Shown: positions 33,480 through 46,700 of the stretch, in pieces
How positions within the stretch are numbered: position 1 is the stretch's first letter
Layout: every line of letters starts with the position of its first letter
Source: Istiophorus platypterus
Taxonomy: Eukaryota; Chordata; Actinopteri; Istiophoriformes; Istiophoridae
DNA length: 64,000 bases
Reading direction: 5' to 3'
Assembly (NCBI GenBank): GCA_016859345.1
Contig: CM029129.1
Span: 19,105,446-19,169,445 of the forward strand
Made by a program: the position numbers and the translations under genes
The notes under the pieces: model-generated
What the model saw: only the letters and a program-made list of their open reading frames with translations
Told to the model about the DNA's origin: nothing
Database searches by the model: none

Positions 33480-34924
33480 AGCAAGAGGCCTGCCCACACA
33501 CACACACTAAGCAGGGCACAAGCCACATCAAAGCAAACACACTAATCCTGCTAGGAAGCAGGGGTCCGTAGGCCTCATCATGAAAGGGGAAAGAAATGCA
33601 TATGAAATAAAATAAACAAGAGCTGTCTCCTAAACATTTACACGAGCCCTAGTTAATCAGCAGTTAATGAGAGAAAAGATTCTCCCCCCAAATTTATTTT
33701 TCTTGAGGTGACATCTTAAGAGACTGTTAAGATGATTTGTCATCAGTTGTCACACCAATGGGATCAGTCAGCTCGTGGCGGAGTCATCTCAAGTGAGATG
33801 AAAAACATGAACTGGATACCACCGCTGACATGCTTGCGTAGCATCTTGCATCCAAGGCACGAATGGATGTAATGAAAAATGGATAATTTGAACGTATGAA
33901 AATGTGAATCACCGGTTGTGAATCGTGAGAGAGGGACAATCACAGAGGGCTGGCTCTGAAAGAAATGTGCATAAACTGCATTTCACCAAAGGCAGTTGAA
34001 AAAAAAGGTCATTCAAAAAAAACCTCCCCCTTGAATCTGGGAGTTCCATTCAAACCAATATTTCAGTGAAATGTTTAGGAACCCTAGAGGACCTCCAACA
34101 TATTGTGTATCCTTGAGGAATCCTTTTTCAAATCGAGGAGCTTAAAGGCACCTCTTTGATCTGTCTTGTATGTCCCAGTGTTCTTTGAAACTAGTTCTGA
34201 CGAACCCATAATTTTTTTTTTCGCTGCGAGCCCAAACGCCCCTAAAACTAACCTCAGCGCCTTCGGGAGATCTGAGCACTGTGGGGCCACAGTGGGTTTG
34301 GTTTAGCGGAGGAGAGCTGGGGCAGCCACCTGGTGGGGCTGTGGGAGAGGGGAAATGGACTGGAATCAAACGAGCCGCCGACAGAAACAGCGAAAATTTC
34401 ACTGGGTTTATGAGGCAATCACATCCAGTCGACCACTAAGGACGAGAGAGGAAACACCTTTTTCCATGGACACTCCTTTGTTGTTCTTTGTCTTAAAAAT
34501 GTGTTTTTACCATTGTTATGAAAGAAGTACCAAGATTAAGCATCACATTTGCTTCTCTTGGTGGCTGAAAATGTACTGAACTCTCATTTGTAAATATTTC
34601 TATTAATTACATACCTCTGAACGCAGTAACAAGCATCTGTTTTCTGATGTGATCCTTTTAGATGCACACACTCAGACGCTGGTCGTCTCGGTTTTTGTCG
34701 GTGGTCTCTGTCTGAGCTCCTCGGTGACATTTACATTATTCAGCCTTATGAGACCCATTAGGCTGACTGCACCGCACGGAGCCCAGTCTGGTTTCTTTGT
34801 GGAGCTTTTCCATTACGCCGGTCAGCTGGAACTGTTGGGAGATGCTGGTGGGGGGAAAAAAAAGAGGGAAAAAAAAAGTTTAAGACAGAAATAGGACAAA
34901 TGAATAACGGTAAAGATGCGGATG

Positions 34925-35600
34925 TACAGTACAGTTCAAAAGTTTTAAAACACCTCCATTTTTCTAGTTGTAATTTATATCTACATACCTTCACTTCAGT
35001 TTTTCTGAAATTAAATCATGGCAAAAATAAACAATGGGAGATTAAAAAAACAAAGGATCATTGAATGTTTTTGTTGAACTACATTTAATATAAATTTTTG
35101 TCTCTTTAAACAGCAGAACACATTCATGACTGTCTTTCTACAATGGAAATCAAAGGTGGTTCAGAAAGTTTGCTCCAACACTGTTGCACAAGTTCCCACA
35201 AATGTTCTGCACTCTGCTCTGCTTTCACCTTCCATCATCTAGTTCTTCTCCTCCTTTGCTTTGGGTCCTTATCTTGCTGTAGGATGAACCTCTGACCAAC
35301 AAGTCTGTCTTCCTTTGTCTCTTGTCTTTTTTTCCTCACCCTTCTGATACCAATGAACAGTTCTACTTCCTGCAGCACAGTTTTTACCTAATTATGCATA
35401 AGAGGCTGTAATAACACAATTTGTTCCATCGCTGCCTTTGTGCAAACAAAGGGTTTGCTATTCATCAACAGACGTCGGGACACGTGTAGGAACCGTTTGC
35501 ATCAACTATCAAAGCTTCAATTACTTACTTTGTTGCAGAAAGAGGTTAACCAATTTCATAATCCCTGAAAAAGCCTGTTTTCAATGAAATGTACATGATA
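34925..35600 (-). mobile_element. Decayed Tc1-type DNA transposon, 5'-truncated
   Basis: The left end has a terminal-repeat-like start, ACAGTTCAAAAGTTTTAAAACACC (about 34930-34953), of the form seen at the ends of fish Tc1 elements. On the minus strand, two pieces of the transposase are readable. FILQQDKDPKQ lies near 35253-35285 and matches the conserved block around the second catalytic Asp of the DDE domain. EHLWELVQQCW with a following LISIVER lies near 35130-35200 and matches the C-terminal region. About 40 residues between them, including the catalytic Glu region, are missing, and stops follow. The segment at about 35537-35600 resembles the 5' internal part of the same family as I remember it. 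No right terminal repeat is visible. The element is inactive. Confidence 0.8.
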
Positions 35601-38600
35601 AATTTTGGGGAGGGGGTTACCACTGTCCATTGGACAAGGAGTGAATACCAATATTTCAAAGTCAACATCTACCCCTGTAGAAGCAGTCAGAGGATATATG
35701 TAGCTATTTAATGTCAAATCCAAAGTTGCATTAAGTAATTTGCTCAAGATGCCAAGAATGCATCTGTTTGTCAGGCAAGAGCATAACATGAACCTCAATG
35801 GAGCATTTGTCTGCAAGAGTAATGTCCAAATTTATGTCAAACAGACCACTCACAGGCCCGATGTGATTGCAGGCACTGCAACTATTAACAAGCAAGGATA
35901 CAACTGCACAGATGCATATACACATAAATAATGACTAGGAATCCTGATTTTCCTCAGGCAGACAGAATGAACCACTGTTTAATGTATCAAGTCTTTAGAA
36001 AACCTGCACAGAAAACAAGAAACCACAGAACAGCTGCATGGCTCTGTCATGTGTGAGACCTCCTCTCTTGCCCCCAAGAATACACCACTTTTACTCTCCC
36101 TACACCTCCCTACACCTCCCTCAAGCCTCTGTACCTCCAGCTAGAACAGCAGTGCAGCGGGCCAGATGTGCTGGGATGTGGAGGTGCGGAAAGATCCTAT
36201 CCAGCCCCCGAGAGATTCCCAGGTCCATTTGGTCCTCATGTTTCAGGCTGGGCTGTCAGCCCCAGTGCCAGGCTCCACGTGACAGAAGCCTGGCAGACAG
36301 GCCGCTGTCGCTCGTCATGCTCAGCAGCGGCTAGCATAAATGATCTGGAAGATGATTTATGTGTTTGCATGCATACACAAGCTCATACACATCTATTTTC
36401 ATCATTGTTTTCTATCTGGAATATTTTTTTCCTTTTTTTTTTTTGTTTTTTTACTTTTGCTTTAGAGATTTTCTTTCGAACACCCACAAAACAGATGCAC
36501 ATTGACATTCCTTTGGCGTATATATAGCTCCAGAGACATGTTGATCCCAACGGCAATGAAATTATACTGTATGTGTGCATTTTATATCTACATATACATG
36601 TGTACAGAATCACAAGAGATGGATGTAAAGCAGTTGTATCAAACTATGCAGTTAATACTCTTGATGAGTGCATAAAAATATAAACCAGTTTCATTAATAT
36701 AGAGTATATCCACCATTTTATGTTAGAGTAATGGAAATTCCAGTGTGATATTTACTTTAATAATGGTATTTTTCCATGTGCGCTGGGGCATATCTGCTGG
36801 AGTTCGTGCAATCAGTCACAGGCTAGAATTGGTCCATTCCTCCTGGACCCTCCCCCCCAGAAATGCCAGGAGAGAAAGATAGATGCTTCCAGTCCTTTTA
36901 AGCCATTAAGAGGGTGAGCAAACATCCCCTCGAAACCCCTTAAAATGACCAGACCATCTCCCCTCCTGCTGAACAAAAAAAAAAAAAAGCAAACGATCTC
37001 TCCTGTTCTTCCTTGCTTTCCTCATCTTTCGTCCCCTGCTGTTCCTCCTCCTAAATTTTACCTACATCTTGAAAATGATGATAGTTCATAAAGTAAAAGC
37101 CAGTTGTTGACCTCTAAACCTGATCGAGAGAAAGAGAGAGAAACTGCAAGGAGAGAAACCGGCCGCGCTGGCATTTGTCTGCAGTCACAAAACGCTTTGT
37201 GTTTTTAAACCACTGGTCAAAAAGTACAGATATATCGGAAATTGGAAGCACGGGTGCAACGTCATACAGAAGCAGACGGAGTTCATTCAGATAACTGTGG
37301 TGGTGGTGGAGGTGTTGTGTGTGTGCGTGGGGGGGGGGGCTCAGCAAGACCTCACATACATTTTAAAGAAGCTGGAACACATGCAAGCTCATCTGGAAGT
37401 GAATTCCTCAAGGGGATTCATTTATAGAGAGCTTTTAAGGATTTAGGTATGCAGGGGGCCACAGCCACCCAAACAGCCACTTCCTAAGCTTCTCCCAAGT
37501 GGATAAGACTACTCATCAAAATGAACTTACCTGTCAAATCTATTAAAGTAGGAATCCGAGAAAGGACAGACTAATAGGCCTCAAAAAATTGACCCCGCAT
37601 GCCGGAGATGCTCCACCTCCAGAAATCTTGTCGCCGCTCCTGCATGAGTCCGCGTCTCCTGGACGAGTTTCCGGGGGAGCCAATTCGTGACCTTTTCTGC
37701 CGAAGTGCAAGCACATCAGGTTTGGCACAGCGGGCCGCCCGTCACCCCGGAGTGAGTTTTACAGGTCGGGAACGAGCTCTCGTCCCACCTGCTTCTCCCT
37801 CCCAATTGCAGAATTTTACACTTTCTCGATTTTCCCGGTTCCTGTATTCCCTCCAAAACCTGCTCCCTGTTCGATCCCCGGACTCCTTTAAGAAACGGGG
37901 AGAATCCAGAAAAGCTTCTAGTGGATGAGGAACGGTTGCATTTTTGGAACATTACAGCATGACTCTGACATGATGTTTGGATTGAGAGCACCACATGTGA
38001 CACTGTAAAATGGAGGAATTATAGCACGCTGTCAGTTTTGATTGATTCCTTTTTGGGTACCGAGGCAAAACACTGAGGATTTACCCCGATGTTTTATTTG
38101 GGAAAGCAACATGATATTACAAATAGTCAGGAAAGTTAGGAAACATTGAAATAAAGTTGATATTTTATTATACATGGTGAAATATATTGCTTAGGTGGAG
38201 CAAATTTGAGAAACATACACAACAGTCAGCTCCATGAATACCTCATGTTGTTCTCTATTGTATACACATGCAGTGTGTATTGACTGACTATACACAATCA
38301 GACTTAATGCTTTCGCTCTCTATATCAGTCTCACTATCAGAAATCTAGGATACAATCAGAACATTCACTATATGTTGTCAAAGAAAACATCCACTTCATT
38401 AAATACCTTCATTAAAAAAAAAAAAACTCATCAGGACCCTCACTGACATATTGCATTCCGTTAACGTGAACTCTGACCCGGGCCTTCGCATTAATGATCG
38501 CGATACCTAACCCCAACCATCACCCTGACCCGAATGAAAACATAATCCTGCTTCTAACCTTAACCCTCAAACCTCGCCTTAAACCCTAAACTGCCCTTTG

Positions 38601-38724
38601 AAGAAATAAAAATGTCAGGCAAAAATGTCCTCACTTTCCAAAAATATCCCCCACGCTCAAGGTCTAAAACTCAAACTGGTGCTTACGAAGTATAAGTGAG
38701 CACGGAGACGCACGTACATGCACG

Positions 38725-38795
<71 letters not shown>

Positions 38796-41700
38796 GCATT
38801 CGTGTTGAGATTGTAGATCAGAAGAAATAATATCCTTATATGGTCTTGGTGTAATTTCTCCCTCAGTGCTGCTGGCTGGCCTAAATCTCCGTGTGTCTAG
38901 AGAGTTTATGAAAACCTGTGAACTTGGGTTTGCAGAAGATTTAGAGGAGCAAAAGACACCAAAGCAATTCTTCCAAGTGAGTTTTTTTTTTTTTTTCCGG
39001 GTTAGCCACTCTGATGATCCAGGATTATAGTCATGAACAATTAATCAAGTCTGTGTTTATTTCTTAAAAGCTCTCATGTTGATTTTTTTCTCTCTTAAAA
39101 AAAAAAAAAACTCAAAGCTTACATGAAGCAGGTGTAAACTCAGAGTCAATGAAAATCATTTATATCAGTTGTTTGCAGTTTATCACAGATACCCTTAGTT
39201 AGCAAACCTCGTGTGTGATTTTATGACTCTGGAATTTCTCCCTTCCTCCGCATCCCCTGAAATCCCACAAAGACGGCGTGTTCTCCGGATCAACTTTTGA
39301 GATTTAACCAATCAAAACTAACCAGAAAAAACAGAGCGGTCCCCACATTCTCTTACAAATCCTGATCCTGCTCAAAAAAAAGAAAAGTTCAGGAAAACAG
39401 CCCTGGCTTTATTCTGGGCGAGTGCGGCTTATAACCCGGCTCATCCTGGCGTCTCGGAGTCTTTCATTGTGGCTTTACTGTGAAAGCTGCTCATCTTAGC
39501 CCTGCAACTGCCACTGATGCCGCTGAGACATCTGTACTTCAGAGTTAAGGAACATATACAGCTCGGTGTTTACTCTGCCCCAAGTCACATCCACGTACTC
39601 CGAGAGTACTCAGTGTATCGGGGGTATACCAGAAAAGGGTCTTACCATTTTATATCCATCTGTGGAAGCTTAAGAACCAGTTTAATACCATGGACTGTTA
39701 GAAGCTCAACCACGTTAGGTTTAGACATCCAGTGTTCAGCCCCTGCAAAGAGGGGTTTTTCTGTTTTGTTTTTTAATCCTGAATTATAACCAGGATGTAC
39801 AAAGTAAACTTTAATGTCGTCTTTTCAAACCCACACTCTGAACTCACTCCATCCCTCTCCATCTAATTATTCGAAACGGGTCAAATGTCCAAAGGAGAAA
39901 TATGCATGATTGCACGTGTTTGACCGATGACGATCCACGCTGGAAAAGCTTCACCGGCTGACAAAGCCTGTTGTCTGTGCACACCGTCGTCTTTCTCGTT
40001 AAATGAAAGGAATTTGCCTCTCGCAGCTTTCCTCTTGTTTTTGTATGTTATCTTCCATCAGTTTATATTTTTTCGAGTCAGAAACTTTGGGACCTTCATC
40101 CTTTTTTTTTTTTTTTTTTTCGTTTCTCTGAATCCTGCTTTGGAGTCGGATAAATCTTTCACGGGGAACACAAACACAGACATAAAGTGACGCATTTGTT
40201 AGTTACAGAGACAACATTTGCGATGCACAAATAACAGCCAGCGCAGAGTTTTTCCCTTTTTTCCCAGCGAACTAGAATGTCATAAATCTGAAAAAGCAGG
40301 TTGTGTTTTCAGTCTTGTGAGTCACACTTGGCGAAGAATTTCTACTCAAAATAGATGCACATGTTGCCTCAGAGTCTTCTTTTTGCTATGACCGGCTTAT
40401 GTGCATATACACACACCCATACCACACACCAGAAGCTTATGCCACACGTTTTACTACAACTCTAATTTACTACCTCTTGTCTGTGTGATTGTATATGCCA
40501 TTGTCATCTCTTCCTGCCAAGTTCATACGTATTTTTATTTTTTTTTTGTCCTTGCTCTGAAGTTCTACTGAATTCACTGAAATTGAGTTTCCCTGCTTTT
40601 CATTATATGCAGAATTTGATCTTTGGACAAATAAATTCACATTGCAAGAAAGCATGATATGACAAAAAAAAAAAAAAAAGGCAGGGGAAAGAAGTAAAAT
40701 TCTATCTTGGTTAATAAAATGATTCCACATTGCTGTAGTAACTCAGCAGTGAGTTGTAGTTTTCTTGTGTGAGGAAACGCTGCCTGGTTCAGGATCTGGA
40801 TTCAGATGGCGATGTGCATCTGTTATAAATTTGACAAAATGTTCTAATCGCTTTAGAGATGCCACAGGCATGTTAATCTAACTTGCCAGAGTCACTCATT
40901 AAGTCTTGATATTCGCAGTTTTTTGTTGTTTTTTTTTTTTTGCTCAAAGGAGTAAATAAAAAAAAGATTTTCCCTGCTAATTAGAGGCAGCTTATGTGAT
41001 GGGAAAAGTCAGGTGTGTGAGGCCTTTTCTGGTATGTTATGAGTAAAAAAAGAAGAAGAAGAAAGGAACATAGTCTGGCAGTATTTCTTCTCTTCAGTCA
41101 TGCTGCATTCTCAACTTTAAGGTGGTTAATGCTTTTTCTTACTCTCATGCACATTTTTACATATATTAGTTCCAAGGGGCATCAGGTTACCACTCCAGTT
41201 TGTTTTCTTTTCTCTCTTTGTCAGCCAGTCTCCAAGCCTTTCTCGCCCCTCTTGAGCACTTTGTATCTCGACCTTCGACCTCTACACCCACATCATCCCA
41301 AAACACGCTCTCTGGGGGTTTAGCCGAGACCCAGACGAGATTACGAAACGCAGGCGAACGGAGAGCAGAAACCAACAGTTCCACCGAGCAGTGCCTTAAT
41401 AAGCGAGCGGAGCAAAAGTAGCCAACGCGTCTTTGACCTTCTTCTTTGCTTGCAATCATTGATTCGCGTTCGTCACTTGTCACTTTATGCTACACGTCTC
41501 CGTGTTCTTCAGAGGAGTCCTATGCTTCGGAGACAGCTTTCATGGCCAAATCCGTGCTCACCGTAGCCAACCGAGAACCCCGCCGAGAAATCCTCCTCCC
41601 TCACATGGGGGCTAACATACAAACGAATAAATCAATACATGAATACATTGCCCTCTTCACCACAAGGGGACCCAAAGGAGGAATAGAGGAGAAGGGAAGG

Positions 41701-43427
41701 AGAAGGGCAAGTGTGCAGCTCTTGAGAGAAAACCGGTCCTGAAGCAAAGAGGCACAGGCTGGCTTCGCTTTAATGAGGAGAGGTTCTCATTCTGAATTTA
41801 AATGAGGAAGAGGCAGAAGGGGACGACAAACGAAGAAGGACGGGCATCACCTCAGACAAAAGGACGTCTGTACTTCATTACTTATTGATGCGCCCTGCGT
41901 GGCTGGTTAGCCGAGTCCCATGGGTAGAATTAGAAAGACGGGAGGGCGAGCACATTAGGCCCGTCGAGGTCTCTCGGACCGAGCGGTCACATGTGACCCA
42001 GCCGGTAGGTGGAAACCTGTCTGGACGCAGTCTGCCCTCCGCCGACCTGCGATACCGAGCCGGCGACATCAACATCAGTAAGCAGGAATTACGTGCCCAT
42101 AAATACACATTAAATGTCTCCTTGGGACATGCGGTCCACCACAAATTCATCATCTCTTTGTTCAGCAGATGCCTCCCTAGATCTGCGTGGACTTAAAGAG
42201 TGTTTCATTCGTTTTATGAATTATTTGTATGGATGAAGGAGCCTTTGTTCACAGCCCAACAATTCCAATCCCTCCCTCTGGTGTGTGTTATTCGAGACTC
42301 AAACAAACCCTAACATCAAAAAATGAACAGTGTTTGTTTAGACAAACAAAAACATGGCCTCCGTCGGCTACAGGGGGCTGCAGCGCGAATGCCTGGGAGT
42401 TAGCCCATTGATTGCACTGGCTGCAGAGTGTGACAATGCAAACCATACCACGCAGGGAGGGCGGGGGGGGATGACATTAGCAGATGGATAATAATTCACT
42501 GCGCAGGAGCTCCCCTCGCTCGATGTCGAACACGCGGACACTTAAAACGTGGAATCAAACGGCTCTTGGTCGACCTCCAGCAACATTAGAGCTGCAGCGC
42601 TTTTTATCCCAGTGAGAATTTAATGGGACTCAGAGTTGTGGTGTTGACTCAGTCAGATTCCCCTCGGCTCAGTGCGGTAACCGTTCATTATGGCGGGACC
42701 CTGTGAGCGCCGACTACACGCAGCCCACTCTGTTTGGTAAAAACTGATTGGAATATTTGATGCCGCTGTGCTATTCCGTGGTTGTTATGCTCCGCTGGGG
42801 AGAGCGCAGAGTTAAAAAACAAAGATGTCTTTGATAAACAGCCTCGTAGTCAAGCGAGCTCGTTACAAACCTCAGAAAGAAAAAAAAAAGTGGTGAGAAT
42901 CATACTTTTCTTAATCAAATGATGATCTTCAAGGCCCTTAAATAAGAAGAGGGTAAATCAAGTCTTTGTCTTGGAAAACATGTTCGCTTTGTTCCCTGTG
43001 ACTCGGATGCCATAAACACAAAAAGACAAAGCGTCCAGTTGTTCTTTCGGCGTCCGTCTGTTAGTGTAACCCTTTATTGCTGCCTCATTTTTCCTATTAA
43101 CTTTATCAATAGCTGTGTAGTAGGAACAGAGAGCAAGTGGCCGTGACTACAGATGTAAAACACACAACATGGAGACTGACTTTTCTATTTCTGATAACTA
43201 ATATGCTAACCTGCAAAAAAGTATTTAATGAGTGGGATGCTTATTCTTTAAGAAGGATAAAAGTGGTGGCAAGATGAAACGTTAAAACAAGAAACGCACT
43301 GAAAGAGTTATCGAGGGGGGGTTAACACAGCTTCGGCTTATCATCGCCTTTTAAGTTAACATGGCCAATACTTATCCAGCATTTGCCTATTTTTATACCC
43401 AGCATGTACAGAGCAACACCCCCATTT
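35601..43427. other. Gene-free interval, middle-left part
   Basis: No supported exon. Open frames such as 36038-36334, 37599-37928 and 41187-41483 lack domains, splice context or family resemblance. The interval contains a 10-bp doublet at about 36098-36121, many poly-A and poly-T runs (36429, 36966, 38984, 39097, 40101, 40662, 40930) and the fish-type repeat at 38440-38793. Some stretches near 41880-42120 and 42480-42720 are GC-richer, without CpG-island density. Confidence 0.55.
38440..38793 (+). repeat. Teleost dispersed repeat ending in (CA)n(GA)n
   Basis: A degenerate tract of CCTAACCCCAACC / CTTAACCCTCAAAC motifs is followed by AATGTCCTCACTTTCCAAAA and then by CA dinucleotides (38721-38760) and GA dinucleotides (38763-38793). 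This order (CTAACC-rich body, a GTCCTCACTTT box, a CA tail) is one I recognise as a very frequent teleost repeat. The telomere-like motifs are therefore part of the repeat and do not mark an interstitial telomere. Confidence 0.7.
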
Positions 43428-43760
43428 ATGTGGAGTCGTGTTTCTGGCCACCTGGTGAATGTAGGTCTGATATTCACCCTGGGTTTTTGGTGTCTGCCAG
43501 GCCCCAGAGGGAAATATCGGCCTCTTTAGCAGCTAAATGCTCCATTATGTTCACCAGCTAGTCGCTCTGACTGTGTCTGTTTGCTGTTTGGTGCGGAGCA
43601 GGTAGCGTACAGTGGGTTTTTTTTGTTGTTGTTTTTTTTTTAAAAGAAAATCCTTCGCTGGAAACGGCTGCCTGCAATAACACAATAAGAGCAGTGAGAG
43701 CGAACTAAAAAAAGTAAAGTCTGGTCTAGCAGCTGAACAATGAGTTGAAAGAGACACTGA
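43428..43760 (+). repeat. Dispersed repeat, copy 2 (matches 14635-14935)
   Basis: Begins with GTTTCTGGCCACC, continues with GGGAAATAT and the TTTAGCAGCTAAATGCTCC box, then GTTCACCAGCTAG and TGTTTGGTGCGGAGCAGG, and ends near ACAATGAGTTGAAAGAGAC. This copy is closer to the family consensus as I remember it than the arfip2 intronic copy. Confidence 0.7.
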
Positions 43761-46700
43761 TAACCAGACATTTACCCAAAACAACAGAGAGGCAGAGGCA
43801 ACGTTTGAGGTGCGATAAAGACGAAAATCATACCAGCGCGCGAGTAGAAAACAAACCCAAGTGTTGCACATGAGCGGGATCAGATCTGGCCTTTACAGGG
43901 GACATTTTAACGCGTAACACCACTGGACAGTTTTATTCGCAACCGGAGAGAAAGAGGGGAGTAAATGTAGCCTGCTTCACATTCAAGTCAGCTCTCTGAA
44001 GCTCAAGAAAAAAAAAGAAAGAGAGAGATCTGTGCTAGGGATGGCGATACAGAGGAAAGAGCAGGACAAGAAAAAGAAGGATGGATAGAAGGAGAACGGC
44101 AATAAAAGTGTTCAGGAGGGATCTTTATTTAGTTTAGGACTCAGACTCTAAAGTGAAAGCAGATGGGACTTCAGTCTGGAATAGTTTCCACTTGAAGTCT
44201 TGGACTCGAGTTCGCTCTGCTTGCTGGTTCTGAGCCCGTTCCAGGTTTTCTTCAACCTGTGTTCTGGGCCTTTAACAAGAGGGGTTTTTTGGGTTTTGTT
44301 TTTTTTTTCTTTTGGTTTTTTAAAACCACAGATAGGAACATACGCACAAATCCCGCCCGTGCTTACGAAGGTAGGGTTATGTGCACTTGTACGCCGGCAT
44401 TTGAGCCTTCGCTGCCATTGTTAAGGAAGACGTGCGGCCGAACACAGCGCCTCCCGACCGAGCCCGAGCCCGAGCCCGAGCCGGGCCGCGCGAGGTCAGC
44501 TGAGCGCTGTCGGAGCGACGGGTCGGTCCACGGTGACGGGGCGAGCGTGAGACAGAAAGCCCCAAAAGCAAAAACAATAGGATGTCTGGCTGAGCGCTGC
44601 GGCTAAACAATGCTGTGTTAGGTTCACGGGGGGTCAGTTGACAGTTGCTGAACTGGCAAACAAAAACTCTACAGAAACAGCTCACAATGGTGAGGCAGTT
44701 TATCACCCCCCCTCCTTTAGATGACAAGAATGGTGTTTGCAGCGCGCACATCTGCAACGTGACCCTGAGAAGCAAAGTCAGGCAAATAACCGACATGACT
44801 ATTTATTTTTTCACGTAAATGCACAATGTGCTCTGGCATCGAACTGCGCGGGGTTTGCGAGCTGATTGCGTGATGTGAGCTCACCGAGCGCCGACAACAT
44901 GTATCTCTATACGTACTCCATCTGCATCCTCCATCTGACGTGCAGGCCGCACTCCTATTTATTCCACGGGCCTGAGAGTGAGGAGTGTGGGGGTGTCTAA
45001 GGGCCTGTTTTCAGTTTTGAGCTGACTGTAAAAAGATCCTTATATGTATTTATAGCCAACTGTAAATAAAATTGCAATCAGCGCCTGTTGGGTTCTCCAA
45101 ACATACACGGGCTGGACCATGACTTATAGTGCGACAGTTTGGCTGTATGTGCATTGTATAAGCATATGCACACACGCAGACAAACATACACACACGGCGT
45201 AGGAAATGATTAAGCTGTTTTCAACATCTCTAGCTGCAGCTCCCCAGGGAATCACTGTTTTGGTCACCTTCTCCATCTCTTGGAGTTGCGAGCTTGTGTA
45301 AGATTTATTTTTAGCGGCTGATTAATGGCACAGTCTATTCTTCCGCGAGCGGTCTCCACGCCGTGTTCATTATTTAGTGGAAAACAAAAGCACAAAAATA
45401 AAGAAATTCTGCCGCCGGCGTTTCTAGATTCACACTCAGCAGCTCTTTCCACACAGTATCTATCATTCACGAGGCCGCTCGACGTGGGCTTAATTTAACC
45501 ATTAACCTCATGTTACGCATTTTTTCGCAGTCTGGACCGAAGGGTTCGCTGCCCCGGGGATCACATTGTCCTCCACCCCCCCTCGATTTTTTTTCCCATG
45601 TCGAGGGCCAGAATTTAAGCGCCTGATGCCAACCTTGGTTTCGGCTATTCTCTTCTCCTCTTCCATTTTTAAAAATATGGAAAAATGTAGCTTTGTAGAA
45701 GATAAGGCCTTCCAGCACAGGGAGGATCTGGATCAATAATTCAGATATCTACATTTAAAACTGCATGTTCATTATACATAAATAATAATTTAGTACTTTT
45801 CGCTGCCATTGAACATGATTTGGTTTGTTTATTTTAATTCAGGGGACTCTGATTGACTTTTTTTGAGCTGGCACTTAGATTATATTAGATTATATTCTGT
45901 TGTATTTGGGCCCTTTAACCTTCCCTAGATGTAAACTTGCTGACTCTTATATTCTGTAGAATATGATGGCTCCCGATCTAAAGTGCTGTAAGGTCAAGCT
46001 TACACCTTCAAGAGCGAGTCGGTCGCCCTGTAAAAAAACGAGCCCTTAGGTCGTCTGTTAAAGCAGCATATTACAACCCGTGTTTGCGTTTCACCGTAAG
46101 GCGACCTCTAGTGGCCATAGAGATAATAACCGGAGCGGAGGACTACATTAGGCGACCTAGTACGAAGACGTCGGATGGATGGTCGGGTAGGAGACCTCTG
46201 TGCTTTTACCGTGTTAAAACTGATAATCAACGCTATTTCTTTTATCCACGATGGTTCCACAACCTTAAACATGTACTTATTATTGTAACCATATCAACTA
46301 AGCTCCTTTAACCTCAAGGAAGTAATATTATATACTCATTTTAACCCGAACCATGATCTTTACCAAAAACCTAACCAAGTCATTAGTTTGCCTAAGCCTC
46401 AAATCGTGTCCCTTCCACAAACGTAGCTGTGTGTTTACTTTTATTAACATGACACCACTTCTACTAAAACACCCAAACCCGAGAGTGGTGCGTGGTTTAA
46501 AATACCCATAATAGTAATCACACATATCAGCCAATGAACACTTTCAGGTATAAAGTACATGTTAGACAAAGTGGACAGAAATGCAGGAATTGTCTGATGG
46601 TGAGGGCACAGCCGCTTTATTTAGAAAGCTCACTACCTGTAGCTGTGGAAAAGAATGCAAAGTAAGCAAAAAGGTCTTTATGTAAAAAAAAAAAAAATAA

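Larger units (their letters stand above)
27655..34924. other. Gene-free interval, left part
   Basis: No supported coding exon on either strand. Contents include a short telomere-like CCTAACCCTAACCC patch at about 27928-27950, the second copy of a dispersed repeat at 28085-28235, (GT)n at 29158-29178, poly-T near 29872, an inverted repeat with RFX-like arms at 32482-32556 and two CA microsatellites at 33215-33243 and 33425-33477. The remaining sequence is AT-rich with no recognisable element. Confidence 0.6.

Noticed and set aside
33272..33571. Plus-strand frames with Thr-His repeats
   Set aside because: Produced by the CA microsatellite.
36038..36334. 98-codon plus-strand frame
   Set aside because: No domain, no splice context and an overlapping frame of similar length; looks like chance.
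37840..37900. Possible tRNA B-box (GTTCGATCCCC)
   Set aside because: No A-box at the right distance and no cloverleaf can be drawn.
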